From contig NZ_JABBOU010000069.1 in the NCBI RefSeq assembly GCF_018853465.1, positions 1-64,000 on the forward strand: a DNA stretch of 64,000 bases. The letters run 5' to 3'. The stretch comes from Acidithiobacillus montserratensis. GTDB taxonomy: Bacteria; Pseudomonadota; Gammaproteobacteria; Acidithiobacillales; Acidithiobacillaceae. The translations under genes were made by a program, and so were the position numbers. Below are positions 37,497-47,986 of the stretch, one piece after another. Positions within the stretch are counted from its first letter, which is position 1. The number at the start of each line of letters is the position of its first letter. The notes below the pieces were generated by a model. That model was not told the origin of the DNA and made no database searches. It saw only the letters and a program-made list of their open reading frames with translations.

Positions 37497-39314
37497 ATGG
37501 TTGTTCGGCAAACACATAGGACTCTTTGGGCCAGATTCATGGTTTTCTGTAGTGCCCTTCTGTTATGGGGCTTGATGAGTCCCCTGTCATCTGCCGAACA
37601 TTTTCTCAGCCCGGATCAGGCATTCCATTTTTCCGCAACGCTGGCCAGCCCCAATCACCTGCAGTTGCATTGGGATGTCGCCCCCGGATATCACCTTTAC
37701 CGGGATCGCATTAAAATCGCCTTGCTTCCTGACAACATCGTGCCGGGAAAATATACGCTTCCTCGTGGAGTGATGCTGAATGACCCCGCATTCGGCAAAA
37801 TGCGGGTGCTGGAAGGCGAAAATACGGTGACGGTGCCTTTTGCAGTGAAAGGCACCGAACCCCATTCGCTGGTAGTCAAGGCGACTTATCAGGGCTGTGC
37901 CAATGCCGGAGTCTGTTATCCCGAACAGAGCAAGACGGTGCAGGTACCTCTGCAGGCAGCCCCTTCCTCTGCGCCGCCTGCAGAACCCACTCCGCAGCCC
38001 CATCCTGCGGAATTGCATCCTTCCAGTAATGCCGGAGCCTTGGCGGGCGCCCTGCAGGACAGCTTCTGGTTGACCCTGGGATTGTTTTTCCTTTCCGGTC
38101 TGGGCTTGGCCTTTACGCCCTGCATTTTTCCGATGATTCCCATTTTATCCGCGTTGATTGTCGGTCAGGAGGCAAAACGTGGAGGACAAAAGTCCCGGGC
38201 TTTTGCTCTGTCTTTAGCTTATGTGCTGGGCATGGCCTTGACCTATACCATCGCCGGTGTGCTGGCCGCGATCACCGGCGCCTACCTGCAGGCGGCTTTC
38301 CAGAACCCCTGGGTGCTGGGGGCTTTTGCCCTGATTTTTGTGCTGTTATCCCTGTCCATGTTTGGATTTTACGAGTTGCAAATGCCGAGCAGTCTGCAAA
38401 CCCGTCTTTCCCGGATGGGGAGGGGGGGGCATCTGTTCAGCAGCTTTATCATGGGGGCCTTGTCGGCGTTGATTGTGGGGCCTTGTGTGGCGGCCCCCCT
38501 GGCTGGGGCTTTATTGTTCATTTCCCAGACGGGTAATGTGTTTCTAGGGGGGCTGTCTCTGTTCGTTCTGAGTCTGGGGATGGGGGTACCCCTGCTGATT
38601 ATCGGTACCTCGGCGGGGCGCCTGCTGCCCCGGGCTGGAGCCTGGATGGATGCGGTCAAGGCCATTTTTGGCGTACTGATGCTGGGAGTCGCCATCTGGC
38701 TGCTGGCCCGGGTGCTGCCGGGACCGGTCAGTCTCGCGCTCTGGGCTGCTTTGGCCATCATTTCTTCCATCTATCTGGGGGCACTGGATTCCTTGACGGC
38801 AGAAGTTGCAGGGTGGCGGCGCTTCTGGAAAGGGATTGGCATTGTTCTGCTGGCTTATGGTCTGGTCATGGGGGTGGGTGCACTGAGTGGCGCCAGTGAT
38901 CCGCTGCAGCCTCTGGCGCGTTTCCTGCAGGTTACCAAGGGTCCGCAAGCAGCACAGTCGTCATCGGCGGCGCTGCATTTTACGGTGGTCAAAAGTCCGG
39001 CAGCTCTGGATACTGCCTTGCAGCAGGCCAAGGGTAAGCCGGTGCTGATAGATTACTGGGCCAGTTGGTGTGTGGAGTGTGCGCGGATGGACCGGGTTAC
39101 CTTTGCGACACCAGCAGTGGAAAAAGCCCTGGGAAACCGGGTGCTGATCCGCGTCGATGTCACTCAGGATGATGCCAGTAGTCGGGCATTATTGAAACGC
39201 TATAACTTGGTGGGTCCACCGGCCTTTATGGCCATAGGTAGCAACGGGCAGGTACAGGCACAGCAGGAGGGCTATCTAGGCCCCCAGGCATTTCTGCACT
39301 GGTTGCCTCATTAG
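37497..39314 (+). CDS. dsbD: Thiol:disulfide interchange protein DsbD
   Basis: 605 residues. DsbD carries electrons from cytoplasmic thioredoxin to periplasmic DsbC/DsbG and cytochrome-c maturation proteins. A signal peptide (1-33) is followed by the alpha domain with its cysteine pair in GCANAGVCYPE, then a membrane domain of eight spans with one cysteine in FTPCIFPM and one in GPCVAAPL, and a C-terminal thioredoxin domain with WCVEC. All six redox cysteines are present. The frame extends upstream, but the ATG at 37497 gives the family's normal N terminus; an ATG at 37539 is also possible. The two hairpin/MRSQ cassettes lie upstream. Confidence 0.95.
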   Translation: MVVRQTHRTLWARFMVFCSALLLWGLMSPLSSAEHFLSPDQAFHFSATLASPNHLQLHWDVAPGYHLYRDRIKIALLPDNIVPGKYTLPRGVMLNDPAFGKMRVLEGENTVTVPFAVKGTEPHSLVVKATYQGCANAGVCYPEQSKTVQVPLQAAPSSAPPAEPTPQPHPAELHPSSNAGALAGALQDSFWLTLGLFFLSGLGLAFTPCIFPMIPILSALIVGQEAKRGGQKSRAFALSLAYVLGMALTYTIAGVLAAITGAYLQAAFQNPWVLGAFALIFVLLSLSMFGFYELQMPSSLQTRLSRMGRGGHLFSSFIMGALSALIVGPCVAAPLAGALLFISQTGNVFLGGLSLFVLSLGMGVPLLIIGTSAGRLLPRAGAWMDAVKAIFGVLMLGVAIWLLARVLPGPVSLALWAALAIISSIYLGALDSLTAEVAGWRRFWKGIGIVLLAYGLVMGVGALSGASDPLQPLARFLQVTKGPQAAQSSSAALHFTVVKSPAALDTALQQAKGKPVLIDYWASWCVECARMDRVTFATPAVEKALGNRVLIRVDVTQDDASSRALLKRYNLVGPPAFMAIGSNGQVQAQQEGYLGPQAFLHWLPH

Positions 39315-39426
39315 CCCCCTGCCAGGGCCTTCTGCACGCTGTGGCAGTGCGCAGGTGCGGCGCCCAAGTGGTCTAATCCTGCAATCTGCATCCGTGCTGT
39401 CTGCAAATGTCTGCCGTGACTCGGGC

Positions 39427-39639
39427 TTAATGCCCCGCCGCTTTTTTTAACGGTCCACCCTTCAGTACATAAAGGGTGCCACAATAGGGGCAGCGGGCCT
39501 CGCCGCTTTCCTCAATTTTGAGAAACACCCGGGGGTGACCATTCCAGCGGCTCATCCCCGGTTGTGGGCAGTATAGAGGCAACTGCCGGGGTTCCACCTC
39601 CGTAAAACCCCGGTTGCAACAGTGAACAGTCTCTTTCAT
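39427..39639 (-). CDS. Zinc-finger CHCC-domain protein
   Basis: 70 residues. The CxxC pair in ARCPYCGTLY together with upstream CCNRG and LYCPQPG supplies zinc ligands; the VFLKIEESGEARCPYCGT stretch is the signature of the zf-CHCC family, which includes the NDUFS6 subunit of complex I. Bacterial members are small and of unknown role. It lies 3 nt after ilvE, so it belongs to the glnE-ilvE operon. Confidence 0.85.
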   Translation of the reverse strand: MKETVHCCNRGFTEVEPRQLPLYCPQPGMSRWNGHPRVFLKIEESGEARCPYCGTLYVLKGGPLKKAAGH

Positions 39640-39642
39640 GGT

Positions 39643-40566
39643 TCAGCCTGCCAGATGCAGCCATTCCGGATGATCATCCCGACGCCCGGCCACCGTGTCA
39701 AAATAACGGCTTTGTAGTTGCGTGGTGATGGGTCCCCGGCTGCCGCTGCCGATGATTCTGCCATCGATTTCGCGAATGGGCGTCACTTCGGCGGCGGTTC
39801 CGGTAAAGAAGGCTTCGTCGGCAATGTAAAACTCGTCACGGGTAAGCTGCTTTTCGACAATAGGAATGCCGGCATCCCGGGCAAAGCGCATAATGGTGTC
39901 GCGGGTAATGCCTTCCAGGGCGCTGGTCAGGGTGGGGGTATATAAAGTGCCGTCCCGCACCATGAACACATTTTCACCGGAACCTTCAGCCACATAACCC
40001 TCACGGTCCAGCAACAGGGCTTCATCATATCCGCAGGACGAGGCCTCGCGCTGGGCCAGCATGGAATTCATGTAGTTGCCGGTCGCCTTGGCTTTGCACA
40101 GGTGAATATTTACCTGATGACGATTGAAAGAGCTGACCTTGACGCGAATACCCTTTTCCAGAGCCTCCTGTCCCAGATAGCTGCCCCAACTCCAGGCTGC
40201 AATCAGGACATGCACTTTCAGCCCCTTGGCAGACAGTCCCATGCCTTCAGCACCATAAAAAAGCAGTGGGCGGATATAGGCGGATTCCAGTTGGTTGACG
40301 CGAATGACTTCTTTGGTGGCGGCGTTGATTTCCGCTTCGCTGAAGGGGACTTCCATCTGCAGGATTTTGGCGCTGTTGAAAAGCCGTTTGGTGTGTTCCG
40401 GCAAGCGGAAAATGGCCGCACCCTGAGGAGTGGCATAAGCCCGTTCACCTTCGAAGCAGCCCATGCCATAGTGGAGGCTGTGGGTCAGTCCATGGACTGT
40501 AGCTTCTCTCCAGGGCACCATTTTGCCATCAAACCAGATAAAACCGTCGCGATCTTCCATGGACAT
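39643..40566 (-). CDS. ilvE: Branched-chain amino-acid aminotransferase
   Basis: 307 residues of PLP fold type IV. The PLP lysine lies in CKAKATGNYMNSM (about 155-167), and EGSGENVFMV and TSALEGITRDT are standard motifs. The enzyme makes valine, leucine and isoleucine from their 2-oxo acids, complementing leuB elsewhere in the window. An AAGGAG site stands 8 nt before the ATG. It starts 12 nt after glnE. Confidence 0.96.
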   Translation of the reverse strand: MSMEDRDGFIWFDGKMVPWREATVHGLTHSLHYGMGCFEGERAYATPQGAAIFRLPEHTKRLFNSAKILQMEVPFSEAEINAATKEVIRVNQLESAYIRPLLFYGAEGMGLSAKGLKVHVLIAAWSWGSYLGQEALEKGIRVKVSSFNRHQVNIHLCKAKATGNYMNSMLAQREASSCGYDEALLLDREGYVAEGSGENVFMVRDGTLYTPTLTSALEGITRDTIMRFARDAGIPIVEKQLTRDEFYIADEAFFTGTAAEVTPIREIDGRIIGSGSRGPITTQLQSRYFDTVAGRRDDHPEWLHLAG

Positions 40567-40578
40567 CCTGACTTCTCC

Positions 40579-43482
40579 TTAATCCGTATAACTGCCAATC
40601 CATTCCTGCCAGACGTGTCGCACTTGTTGAGAGGCCTCCTGCAAAGCGTCCCAATGCGTGCTGTCATCGGCATGTACGTTATTTTCCTGCAAATTCAGCC
40701 AGCGTTCATTTTCTACTTGCCGGTAGAGCTGCCAGGCGTGAAGCAATGCTGCACCTCGCTGCAGATCCCATAAACCGGATTTCATCAAGGCACGGATGGC
40801 TGCAGCGGTACCGGTATTCTGACACAATTCAGGCTGCTGCGGGCAAGCACTTAGCATAGCAAATTGTACCAGAAACTCGATATCTGTCAGTGCGCCCGGA
40901 CTGAGCTTCAGATGAAATGCCCCCGACGCTATGTTTTTGTTGTCAAAAATGCGCTTGCGCATGTCCCGCACGGCGCTTTGCAAGGTAGTGGAGTCACGGG
41001 GATTGCACAGGATTTCCCGGCGGAGTGCCTCAAAATGGACTCCCAGTTGTCGATCTCCGGCGACCCAGCGGGCCCGGGTCAGGGCTTGATGCTCCCAGAT
41101 CCAGGCCGATTGCTGCTGATAATGGCGGAAGGCTTCCAGACTGCTGACCAAAGGCCCTGACTGACCGCTGGGGCGCAGGCGCATGTCAATCTCATACAGC
41201 ACGCCCGCGCGGGTCAAGGTGCTGAGGAGGTGGATGAGCCGTTGCCCGAGGCGTGCAAACCAGGTGGACGCGAGGAGAGGGGCCGGTCCGTCGCTTTCGG
41301 CATCGGGCGGGGCGTCATAGATATAAATCAGATCGAGGTCCGAGGCGAAGCCCATCTCCTGCCCTCCCAACTTGCCCAGGGCGATGACCGCGAAAGCTGC
41401 TGGCTGACCATCACCGGCGCAGATGCAACCATGGCGCCGCTCCATCTCTTCCTGAGCCCAGCCCAATGCCGTCTGTAAGGATAATTGCGCCAGGGTACTG
41501 AGTTGACCTAGCAGATCTTCCACGGGTAATTGCCGGGTCCAGAAGCTGGCGGCAAGTCGCACCTGTTCACCATTTTTGAAGCGTCGCAGGGTATCCATGC
41601 GTTCTTCCTGGTCTTCCGCATTGGCTAACTGGGCCTGGAGAATGCTTGACCATTCTCCGGACGGATGCTGCGGGCTGAACATGTCATCCAGCAGCAGAGG
41701 GAAACGCGCCAATTGTTGGGCCAGCCAGGGACTGTGCAGCAAGGCACTGCAATGCGCAAGGTAACGGGGATTTTCGGCCAGGAGCGCGAGGTAATTGGCT
41801 TTGCTGAGAATGGCTTCGAGCAGGTTCAGAAAATGCTGGAGGAGGGCGTCAGCGTTTTCTTCCTGACCGCATATTTCCAGAATCTGTGGCAACAGTTGAT
41901 CCACGCGCTGACGTCCCAGCGTGGAAAGACGCAGCGAAACATCCCGGCTATGGGCAAAGCGCCAGAGCCGCGCCCAGCTTTCGGAGGGGCAGGAAAAATG
42001 CAGGCTCTGCAGCAGTTCCTCAGGAAGCAGGTCCAGCGCATGATTCTGGGCGTACTGCCAGAGTTGCTGCCCTTGTTCGACGGCGTTGCTGGAGAGCCCA
42101 TCTTGCGGAGCCAGGGTCTGCACAAAAATCTGATGGACCTGCTGACGCAACTGGTCCAGGTCGGCACGAAAGCTGTTCACCTCCGGGTAGTGCATGGCAC
42201 AAGCCAGACGCTGCCATTCGCATTCGCTGCGCGGCAGTTGCTGGGTTTGCTGATCCTGCACCATTTGCAGGCAGTGTTCGGTATTGCGTAAAAAAGCGTA
42301 GGCCTTACCCAGTAAATGAAAATCCGCTGCGGGTAGCAGCCCCATTTCATTCAGGGTATTCAGGGTGCTGAGGGTGTTGCTGTCGCGTAATTGCGGGTGA
42401 CGGCCACCGTGAATAATCTGCAGGGACTGGCAGATGAACTCGATTTCGCGGATGCCACCCTGACCTTTTTTGATGTCCTGACGGCTTTCGCCCTGCTCCG
42501 CATCCATCAACGCCTTGACCTCACGTAGCCCCTGCAGGGCGGTAAAGTCCAGGTAGCGGCGATATACAAAAGGGCGGAGCATGTCCAGTAGCCGCTTTCC
42601 GAAGGACAAGTCTCCGGCTACGGGGCGGGCTTTGATGAAGGCGTAACGTTCCCAGCCCCGACCATGCACCTGATAGTAATGCTCCATGGCTGTCGCACTG
42701 ATACACAAGGGGCCGGCCTCGCCGAAAGGGCGCAGACGCATGTCCACGCGAAAGCAGAAACCCTCAGCCAGCTGTTGATCCAGGGTCTGGATCAGCCAAC
42801 GTCCCAGGCGACTGAAATATTCGCTGTTTTCCAGAGGGCGTGGGCCATCACTGCAGCCATTTTCGCTGAAGCAGAAAATGAGATCGATATCGGAGGACAC
42901 ATTCAGCTCTTTCCCGCCCAGTTTTCCCATGGCGATGACACTGAAATAGACGGGTTCTCCAGCAGCATTCAAGGGCCGTCCATGTTTGTTTTCCAGCAAT
43001 TTCAGGCCATATTCACAGGCTTGCTGCAGACAGGTTTCGGCGAGGTTACTCAAAGCCGCAACGGTGTCTGAGAGCTGTTCACCGGCCATGCGGTCCTGCC
43101 AGAGAATTTCGATCATCCGCGCATTGCGGTAGCGACGCAGCGCCGTGCCAAAGGTTTCTGCATCAGCATTTTCGACGTCAGGAAAGGGGGTGATATGGCC
43201 TTCGGCCAGTTCCAGAAGCCGCGCCGGATAGCGCTGCAGATATTGGCGCAGAAAGGGGCTGGCGCAGGCCACTTGCAGCCAGTGCCGGAAAAAATCTGCG
43301 GGGGCATTCAATAAAACCTGGCGTTGTGAGGAGGATAAGGTTTTCCAGACCGTGTTCGCCATCTCACTAATGATGTCCTGATCTACAGGGATCGATGACA
43401 GACCTTGGGTAAGCAGGGCGGGTAAAGTGCTTTCAGTCATCGGGCTTTCCTCGGCAGTGGAAATGACAGCGGAGATGTTCAC
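40579..43482 (-). CDS. glnE: Bifunctional glutamine synthetase adenylyltransferase/deadenylase GlnE
   Basis: 967 residues, the usual two-headed layout. An N-terminal nucleotidyltransferase (adenylyl-removing) domain has SSDIDLIFCFSE near residue 200. A C-terminal adenylylating domain has ASDLDLIYIYD near residue 715. Each is followed by a GlnD/PII-uridylyltransferase-like helical part. GlnE switches glutamine synthetase activity in response to PII. The start is either the ATG at 43482 or an in-frame ATG 14 codons on (MTESTLP). First gene of glnE-ilvE-zf-CHCC. Confidence 0.97.
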   Translation of the reverse strand: MNISAVISTAEESPMTESTLPALLTQGLSSIPVDQDIISEMANTVWKTLSSSQRQVLLNAPADFFRHWLQVACASPFLRQYLQRYPARLLELAEGHITPFPDVENADAETFGTALRRYRNARMIEILWQDRMAGEQLSDTVAALSNLAETCLQQACEYGLKLLENKHGRPLNAAGEPVYFSVIAMGKLGGKELNVSSDIDLIFCFSENGCSDGPRPLENSEYFSRLGRWLIQTLDQQLAEGFCFRVDMRLRPFGEAGPLCISATAMEHYYQVHGRGWERYAFIKARPVAGDLSFGKRLLDMLRPFVYRRYLDFTALQGLREVKALMDAEQGESRQDIKKGQGGIREIEFICQSLQIIHGGRHPQLRDSNTLSTLNTLNEMGLLPAADFHLLGKAYAFLRNTEHCLQMVQDQQTQQLPRSECEWQRLACAMHYPEVNSFRADLDQLRQQVHQIFVQTLAPQDGLSSNAVEQGQQLWQYAQNHALDLLPEELLQSLHFSCPSESWARLWRFAHSRDVSLRLSTLGRQRVDQLLPQILEICGQEENADALLQHFLNLLEAILSKANYLALLAENPRYLAHCSALLHSPWLAQQLARFPLLLDDMFSPQHPSGEWSSILQAQLANAEDQEERMDTLRRFKNGEQVRLAASFWTRQLPVEDLLGQLSTLAQLSLQTALGWAQEEMERRHGCICAGDGQPAAFAVIALGKLGGQEMGFASDLDLIYIYDAPPDAESDGPAPLLASTWFARLGQRLIHLLSTLTRAGVLYEIDMRLRPSGQSGPLVSSLEAFRHYQQQSAWIWEHQALTRARWVAGDRQLGVHFEALRREILCNPRDSTTLQSAVRDMRKRIFDNKNIASGAFHLKLSPGALTDIEFLVQFAMLSACPQQPELCQNTGTAAAIRALMKSGLWDLQRGAALLHAWQLYRQVENERWLNLQENNVHADDSTHWDALQEASQQVRHVWQEWIGSYTD

Positions 43483-43594
43483 AGTGTACCTGAAGATGGT
43501 TATGATATGACCCTGGATATGCCGTATATCTTCTCGTCTTGTTCAGGAATCTCAAGCATTTTTTCCGCTATTTTCTCGCCAGGAAGCAAATTCC

Positions 43595-46500
43595 GTGGCT
43601 GATGCTCCGTCCGCCTCAGGACCGCGACAAATCCTGGGCCGGGCGCCTTTCCTCCTGGTCCGGATTGCAGCGGCGTTTTTAGTGCTGGTGTTGCTGTTGA
43701 TCGCTGCGGTATGCCTGCTCTTTAACTTCAGGCCGGAGCTGCTCCAGGTCTGGTTGCAGTCTACCCTGTCCGAGCAGTTTTCCGGACCCGTGTACCTGAG
43801 CGCCATCCGCACAGGATGGGATAATGGGCCAAGCTTGCGCTTTCAGCAGCTGCGGGCAGGGCCTCCAGCGCACCCGGATTTGTCCCTCAAGCAGGTGGAT
43901 GTGCAGCTTTACCCCCTGCCGCTGCTGTGGGGAAGTCTGGTAGTCAGGCAGTTGACGGTGGTCAATGCTTCGCTACAAGCCTGCAAAAATCCTCAAGGAT
44001 ACTGGCAGTTGAAAGGGCTGCGCCACCGCCAGGCCAGCAGCTCCTGGCTGCCCGATCTGGATCCGGCACGTCTCGACATTCGCCATGCGACCATTTCCAT
44101 GGAGGATGCAGGAAGGACGACGCAGCTTCGGATGCAATGGCGCAGTACGGGTGGATTGCGTCCGGAAATGCAGGTGCATCTGGACTGGGCGAAGGGCGGA
44201 TATCTGGATTATTCTGGAGCGGTGCAGGGGGTTTTTACCCATCCTTCCCGTTCGGCTGGCCATGGGCAATGGTCGTTGCATGCGCTGCCCTTGGCCTGGC
44301 TGCATGGCTTTGATCCGCGTTTTCCAGTGTTGCACGGTCAGCTCAATGCCCGGGGCAATCTACTCTGGCAGGACGGCTTGCCTAAAATGCTGCACGGCCG
44401 TTTCCAATGGCAACATCCAGGGCCGGGTCCGGATGCTGCGGGGCAGTTACAGTGGCACGGAGCTGCCCGCTCCGGTGTGTTGCAGCTGGTCGTGCTCAGA
44501 GGACTGGGCACCAGGCCGCTCTCCGCCCAGCTGCAACTCGACTGGCAGCGGCAATGGCAGGGCAACTTGCATATTCAGCAAATCCCCGCAGCGGTTTTAA
44601 TGCGCATCGCTGGTCCCTTCTTGCCGCAGGCGTGGCGGCAGGTATACCGGCAAGTCTGGCAGGGAAATTTGCGGAATTTTCAGGTACATTTCCTGAAATC
44701 AACACATTCCCGGAAGATCCAGTGGCAATTAAAAACCCGGCTGGACGATCTGGGTATTCCGGCCCTGGGCAAGACTCCCCATCTACAAGGGCTGACGGGA
44801 GATCTGACGGCGCAAGCCCAGCATTTCTCTCTGCACCTGCAGAGTCCGCAACTGGAACTGCTCTGGCCCCAATACTTTACCCACCCCTGGGTTTTGCAAG
44901 GCGTGTCTGGCCACATATCCGGTCGATGGCAGGGTCAACAGTGGTCCCTGCAAGCATCGCCACTGCGTATCCAGGGACCGGGTCAGTTGCAACTTCAGGG
45001 TCACTTGACGCCACGTTATCTGCGGCTGCAAGCCGAGCTCCAGAAGCTTCCGGTACGCGATATACCCACCTTTGTGCCTCACAAAGGAATTTCACCGGCT
45101 CTCCAGCACTGGTTTTCCAGGGCTTTTCAGAGCGGGACACTAAAACAGGCGAAGTTGCGCTGGCAAGGTCCCTGGCAGCGACTTCCTGAAAACCGCCACG
45201 GGCAACAACTGAATTTGCAGGCCGATTTCGAGAATGTGCATCTGCATTTTGCCCCCCGCTGGCCCGCACTGCAGCATCTGGAGGCCCGTCTGCAGTGGAC
45301 GGGAAACAATTTGGCGATCAGTAGCCAGCATGGCGACATGGCCGGCGTGCCGCTGCACGATGTCCGGGTGACCATGAGTGCTTTACGCAGCAGGCGTGCT
45401 TCCCCTTTGGAGGGCACAGTGAATACCACCCTGCCATTGGCGAAACTTTTGCCCTTTTTGCGTCAGACACCCATTTTAGGACATGCACATACTTTGCCTT
45501 TGCAGCTTTCCGGTACTGCTCAGTTGAATCTTGCCCTGCAAGTGCCATTTCATCATGAAAAAACCTGGGTACAGGGGACCCTGAAGCTGCAGGATGCAGG
45601 TATGCAGCTGGGGGGATGGCAGGCCCGGGCTGTTTCTGGAAGGGTGAATTTTCAGCGGCATCGACTGGATGCCCGCGATTTGCAGGGCCAGTTTATGGGC
45701 GGTCCTGCCCAATTAGAGATCCAGGGGGATGATCGCCAGCAGCAAGTGAATCTGCAATGGCATCTCCATGGAGACATGCAAGCCGGTAAATTACCGTTGT
45801 TGGCACGGTGGCAATCGCGGCTGCAGGGCGTCATTCCTTACCAGCTGTCTGGAAGTTTGCGGCAGGACAGTATGTATTTGTCTGGAGAAGCCGGATTGCA
45901 ACGCAGCCGCAGCACCCTCCCGGCGCCATTGGCCTGGAATTATGGGTGTGAAGCCCCGGTCAGATTACTGGGACAGGGGCTTTGGAATCGGGCTTTTATC
46001 CTGACCATACAAGCCCCGCAGGGCCATGCTCAACTCTCATGGCAACACAGGACGACCCATTGGCAGTGGCGAGGCGCAGCCGTGCATCTGGGGGCGGGAC
46101 CACTCCCCACGCTCCCGGATAAAGGCGTGATCGTCACTGGACAGGGCAGGGACTTGCCGGTGGATGCCTGGTTATCCCTGCTTCATGAGGATAGTTCTGG
46201 GGGCGACTGGCCCCCAACCCGTTTTGATCTGCATTGGCAGACCATACATTGGCTGGGCCAGGTTTTGCAGCACGCCCGTCTGCAGGGTGGATTGGATGGC
46301 AGAAAAGGGTACTTGCACTGGCAAAGTCCCCAGTCTATCGGCAGGCTGGTCTATCAGGGCGCAAAGGGGCCAGTGGCGAGGGCAGCGGATAAGCCCTCGA
46401 ATTTGTTTGCCCACCTGGACTATCTGGATTGGCATGGACATCCACTGCAGAATGTCAGCCTGGAGGCCGAACGATCCGATCAGGGCTGGCACATTTCTAC

Positions 46501-47173
46501 CTTGCGTGGGAACTGGGCGGGAAGTCAGTGGAATCTCAGCGGCGCCTGGCAATCCCGCCCTCGCGCCATGACCACGCTGCAGGGGACGGTTAAAAGTCCG
46601 AATATTGCCCCCGCTCTGGAAGCGCTGGGTATGCATAGTCTGGATTACGGCCATGCCCTCTATACCGGGAAAATTTCCTGGCCGGGAGCGCCCTGGGATT
46701 GTCATGTGCAGCAATTGCAGGGGAATATCCGCTCCACCATCAAAAATGGGCGACTCCAAAAAATCGGTACGGAGCTATCCTGGCTGGTTTACGTGAATCC
46801 CACGACCTTGCTGAAAGACCTGTTCACCTTTGACTATCGTCCACTATTCGGAGAAGGACTTTTTTTTCATGAACTTTCGGCAGATTTCACGCTGGCTCAT
46901 GGTGTCGCCCGCAGCAAAAATATTCGCTTGCATTCCAGTGCCCTGGCCATGCACGGGGCGGGCGCTCTGGACATGGTCCATAAGGAAATGAATCTGCATC
47001 TGCGGGTGTATCCCCTGCAGAGTTTTGACTGGCTGCTGGGCCGCTTGCCATTGGTGGGGCCAGTGTTGTTTGGACATTCGGGGAAGGTGCTAGAATTAAA
47101 TTACCGTGCGGAAGGCTCATGGGCCCATCCGCTGGTCACCCGCATTTCATCTTCATTCCAAAAGGATCAATAA
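43595..47173 (+). CDS. yhdP: YhdP family AsmA-like protein (phospholipid transport to the outer membrane)
   Basis: 1192 residues. An N-terminal membrane anchor (about 22-45) is followed by a very long periplasmic part rich in amphipathic beta strands and Trp/Gln, ending in the AsmA-like C-terminal region (VYPLQSFDWLLGRLPLVGPVLFG, then LELNYRAEGSW). This is the YhdP architecture; YhdP, TamB and YdbH are bridge proteins that carry phospholipids across the periplasm. The start is a GTG with an AGGA site. It is divergent from glnE and 4 nt upstream of the amidase gene, an arrangement also known in other proteobacteria (yhdP-nit-tldD). Confidence 0.88.
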   Translation: MADAPSASGPRQILGRAPFLLVRIAAAFLVLVLLLIAAVCLLFNFRPELLQVWLQSTLSEQFSGPVYLSAIRTGWDNGPSLRFQQLRAGPPAHPDLSLKQVDVQLYPLPLLWGSLVVRQLTVVNASLQACKNPQGYWQLKGLRHRQASSSWLPDLDPARLDIRHATISMEDAGRTTQLRMQWRSTGGLRPEMQVHLDWAKGGYLDYSGAVQGVFTHPSRSAGHGQWSLHALPLAWLHGFDPRFPVLHGQLNARGNLLWQDGLPKMLHGRFQWQHPGPGPDAAGQLQWHGAARSGVLQLVVLRGLGTRPLSAQLQLDWQRQWQGNLHIQQIPAAVLMRIAGPFLPQAWRQVYRQVWQGNLRNFQVHFLKSTHSRKIQWQLKTRLDDLGIPALGKTPHLQGLTGDLTAQAQHFSLHLQSPQLELLWPQYFTHPWVLQGVSGHISGRWQGQQWSLQASPLRIQGPGQLQLQGHLTPRYLRLQAELQKLPVRDIPTFVPHKGISPALQHWFSRAFQSGTLKQAKLRWQGPWQRLPENRHGQQLNLQADFENVHLHFAPRWPALQHLEARLQWTGNNLAISSQHGDMAGVPLHDVRVTMSALRSRRASPLEGTVNTTLPLAKLLPFLRQTPILGHAHTLPLQLSGTAQLNLALQVPFHHEKTWVQGTLKLQDAGMQLGGWQARAVSGRVNFQRHRLDARDLQGQFMGGPAQLEIQGDDRQQQVNLQWHLHGDMQAGKLPLLARWQSRLQGVIPYQLSGSLRQDSMYLSGEAGLQRSRSTLPAPLAWNYGCEAPVRLLGQGLWNRAFILTIQAPQGHAQLSWQHRTTHWQWRGAAVHLGAGPLPTLPDKGVIVTGQGRDLPVDAWLSLLHEDSSGGDWPPTRFDLHWQTIHWLGQVLQHARLQGGLDGRKGYLHWQSPQSIGRLVYQGAKGPVARAADKPSNLFAHLDYLDWHGHPLQNVSLEAERSDQGWHISTLRGNWAGSQWNLSGAWQSRPRAMTTLQGTVKSPNIAPALEALGMHSLDYGHALYTGKISWPGAPWDCHVQQLQGNIRSTIKNGRLQKIGTELSWLVYVNPTTLLKDLFTFDYRPLFGEGLFFHELSADFTLAHGVARSKNIRLHSSALAMHGAGALDMVHKEMNLHLRVYPLQSFDWLLGRLPLVGPVLFGHSGKVLELNYRAEGSWAHPLVTRISSSFQKDQ

Positions 47174-47177
47174 GCCT

Positions 47178-47981
47178 ATGGACGCCCAGCTTGCCGTCAT
47201 TCAGATGGTTTCTACAGATAGCCTTCCGGAAAATCTGGAACAGGCCGCCAGACTGATCCGCGAGGCTGCCGGTGAGGGGGCTAATCTGGTCCTGCTCCCC
47301 GAAAATTTTGCTTTCATGGGCCGCCATGAAACAGACAAGCTGGCCCTCATGGAAGCCGATGGAGAAGGGATTATTCAGTCCTGGCTGGCAGCCCAGGCCC
47401 GTCAGCATGGCTGCTGGCTGGTAGGGGGCAGCATCCCGCTGGCAGCACCCGATGGGCGCTGTTTCGCTGCCTGTCTGGTTTACGATGAACAAGGCCTGCG
47501 CCGGGCGCGCTATGACAAGATCCACCTTTTTGATGTGGATCTTGCCGATGGAGAAATGTACCGGGAGTCTCGCAGTATTGCTCCCGGAAAAGCGCCGGTG
47601 CAGGTCGAAACCCCCTGGGGTGAGATGGGTTTGTCGATTTGTTATGATTTACGCTTTCCCGAATTGTATCGGCGTTATGCCGGCGCGGAAATCCTGGTAG
47701 TGCCGAGCGCCTTTACCCGTCAGACCGGCAGCGCCCACTGGGAGAGTCTGCTGCGCGCCCGGGCCATCGAAAACCAGGCGTATGTGCTGGCCGCCGATCA
47801 GGGCGGACTTCACCGGAACGGTCGCCAGACCTTTGGTGGCAGCATGATCATTGATCCCTGGGGGCAGGTCCTGGCCCGCATGGAACAGGGGCCGGGCTGG
47901 GTGATGGCTGGAATGGACAGGGAGTTCCTGCAGCGCTGCCGCAAGCAGCTGCCGGTTTTGCAGCATCGGCAACTGGATTAA
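47178..47981 (+). CDS. Carbon-nitrogen hydrolase (Nit/deaminated-glutathione-amidase-like)
   Basis: 267 residues of the nitrilase superfamily. The catalytic triad is visible: Glu in LLPENFAFM (about 43), Lys in RYDKIHLFD (about 113) and Cys in LSICYDLRFPELYR (about 155). This branch (Nit1/NitFhit) hydrolyses deaminated glutathione, a metabolite repair function. The chosen ATG is 4 nt after the yhdP stop. The motif element copy 2 follows the stop. Confidence 0.9.
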   Translation: MDAQLAVIQMVSTDSLPENLEQAARLIREAAGEGANLVLLPENFAFMGRHETDKLALMEADGEGIIQSWLAAQARQHGCWLVGGSIPLAAPDGRCFAACLVYDEQGLRRARYDKIHLFDVDLADGEMYRESRSIAPGKAPVQVETPWGEMGLSICYDLRFPELYRRYAGAEILVVPSAFTRQTGSAHWESLLRARAIENQAYVLAADQGGLHRNGRQTFGGSMIIDPWGQVLARMEQGPGWVMAGMDREFLQRCRKQLPVLQHRQLD

Positions 47982-47986
47982 CAGAT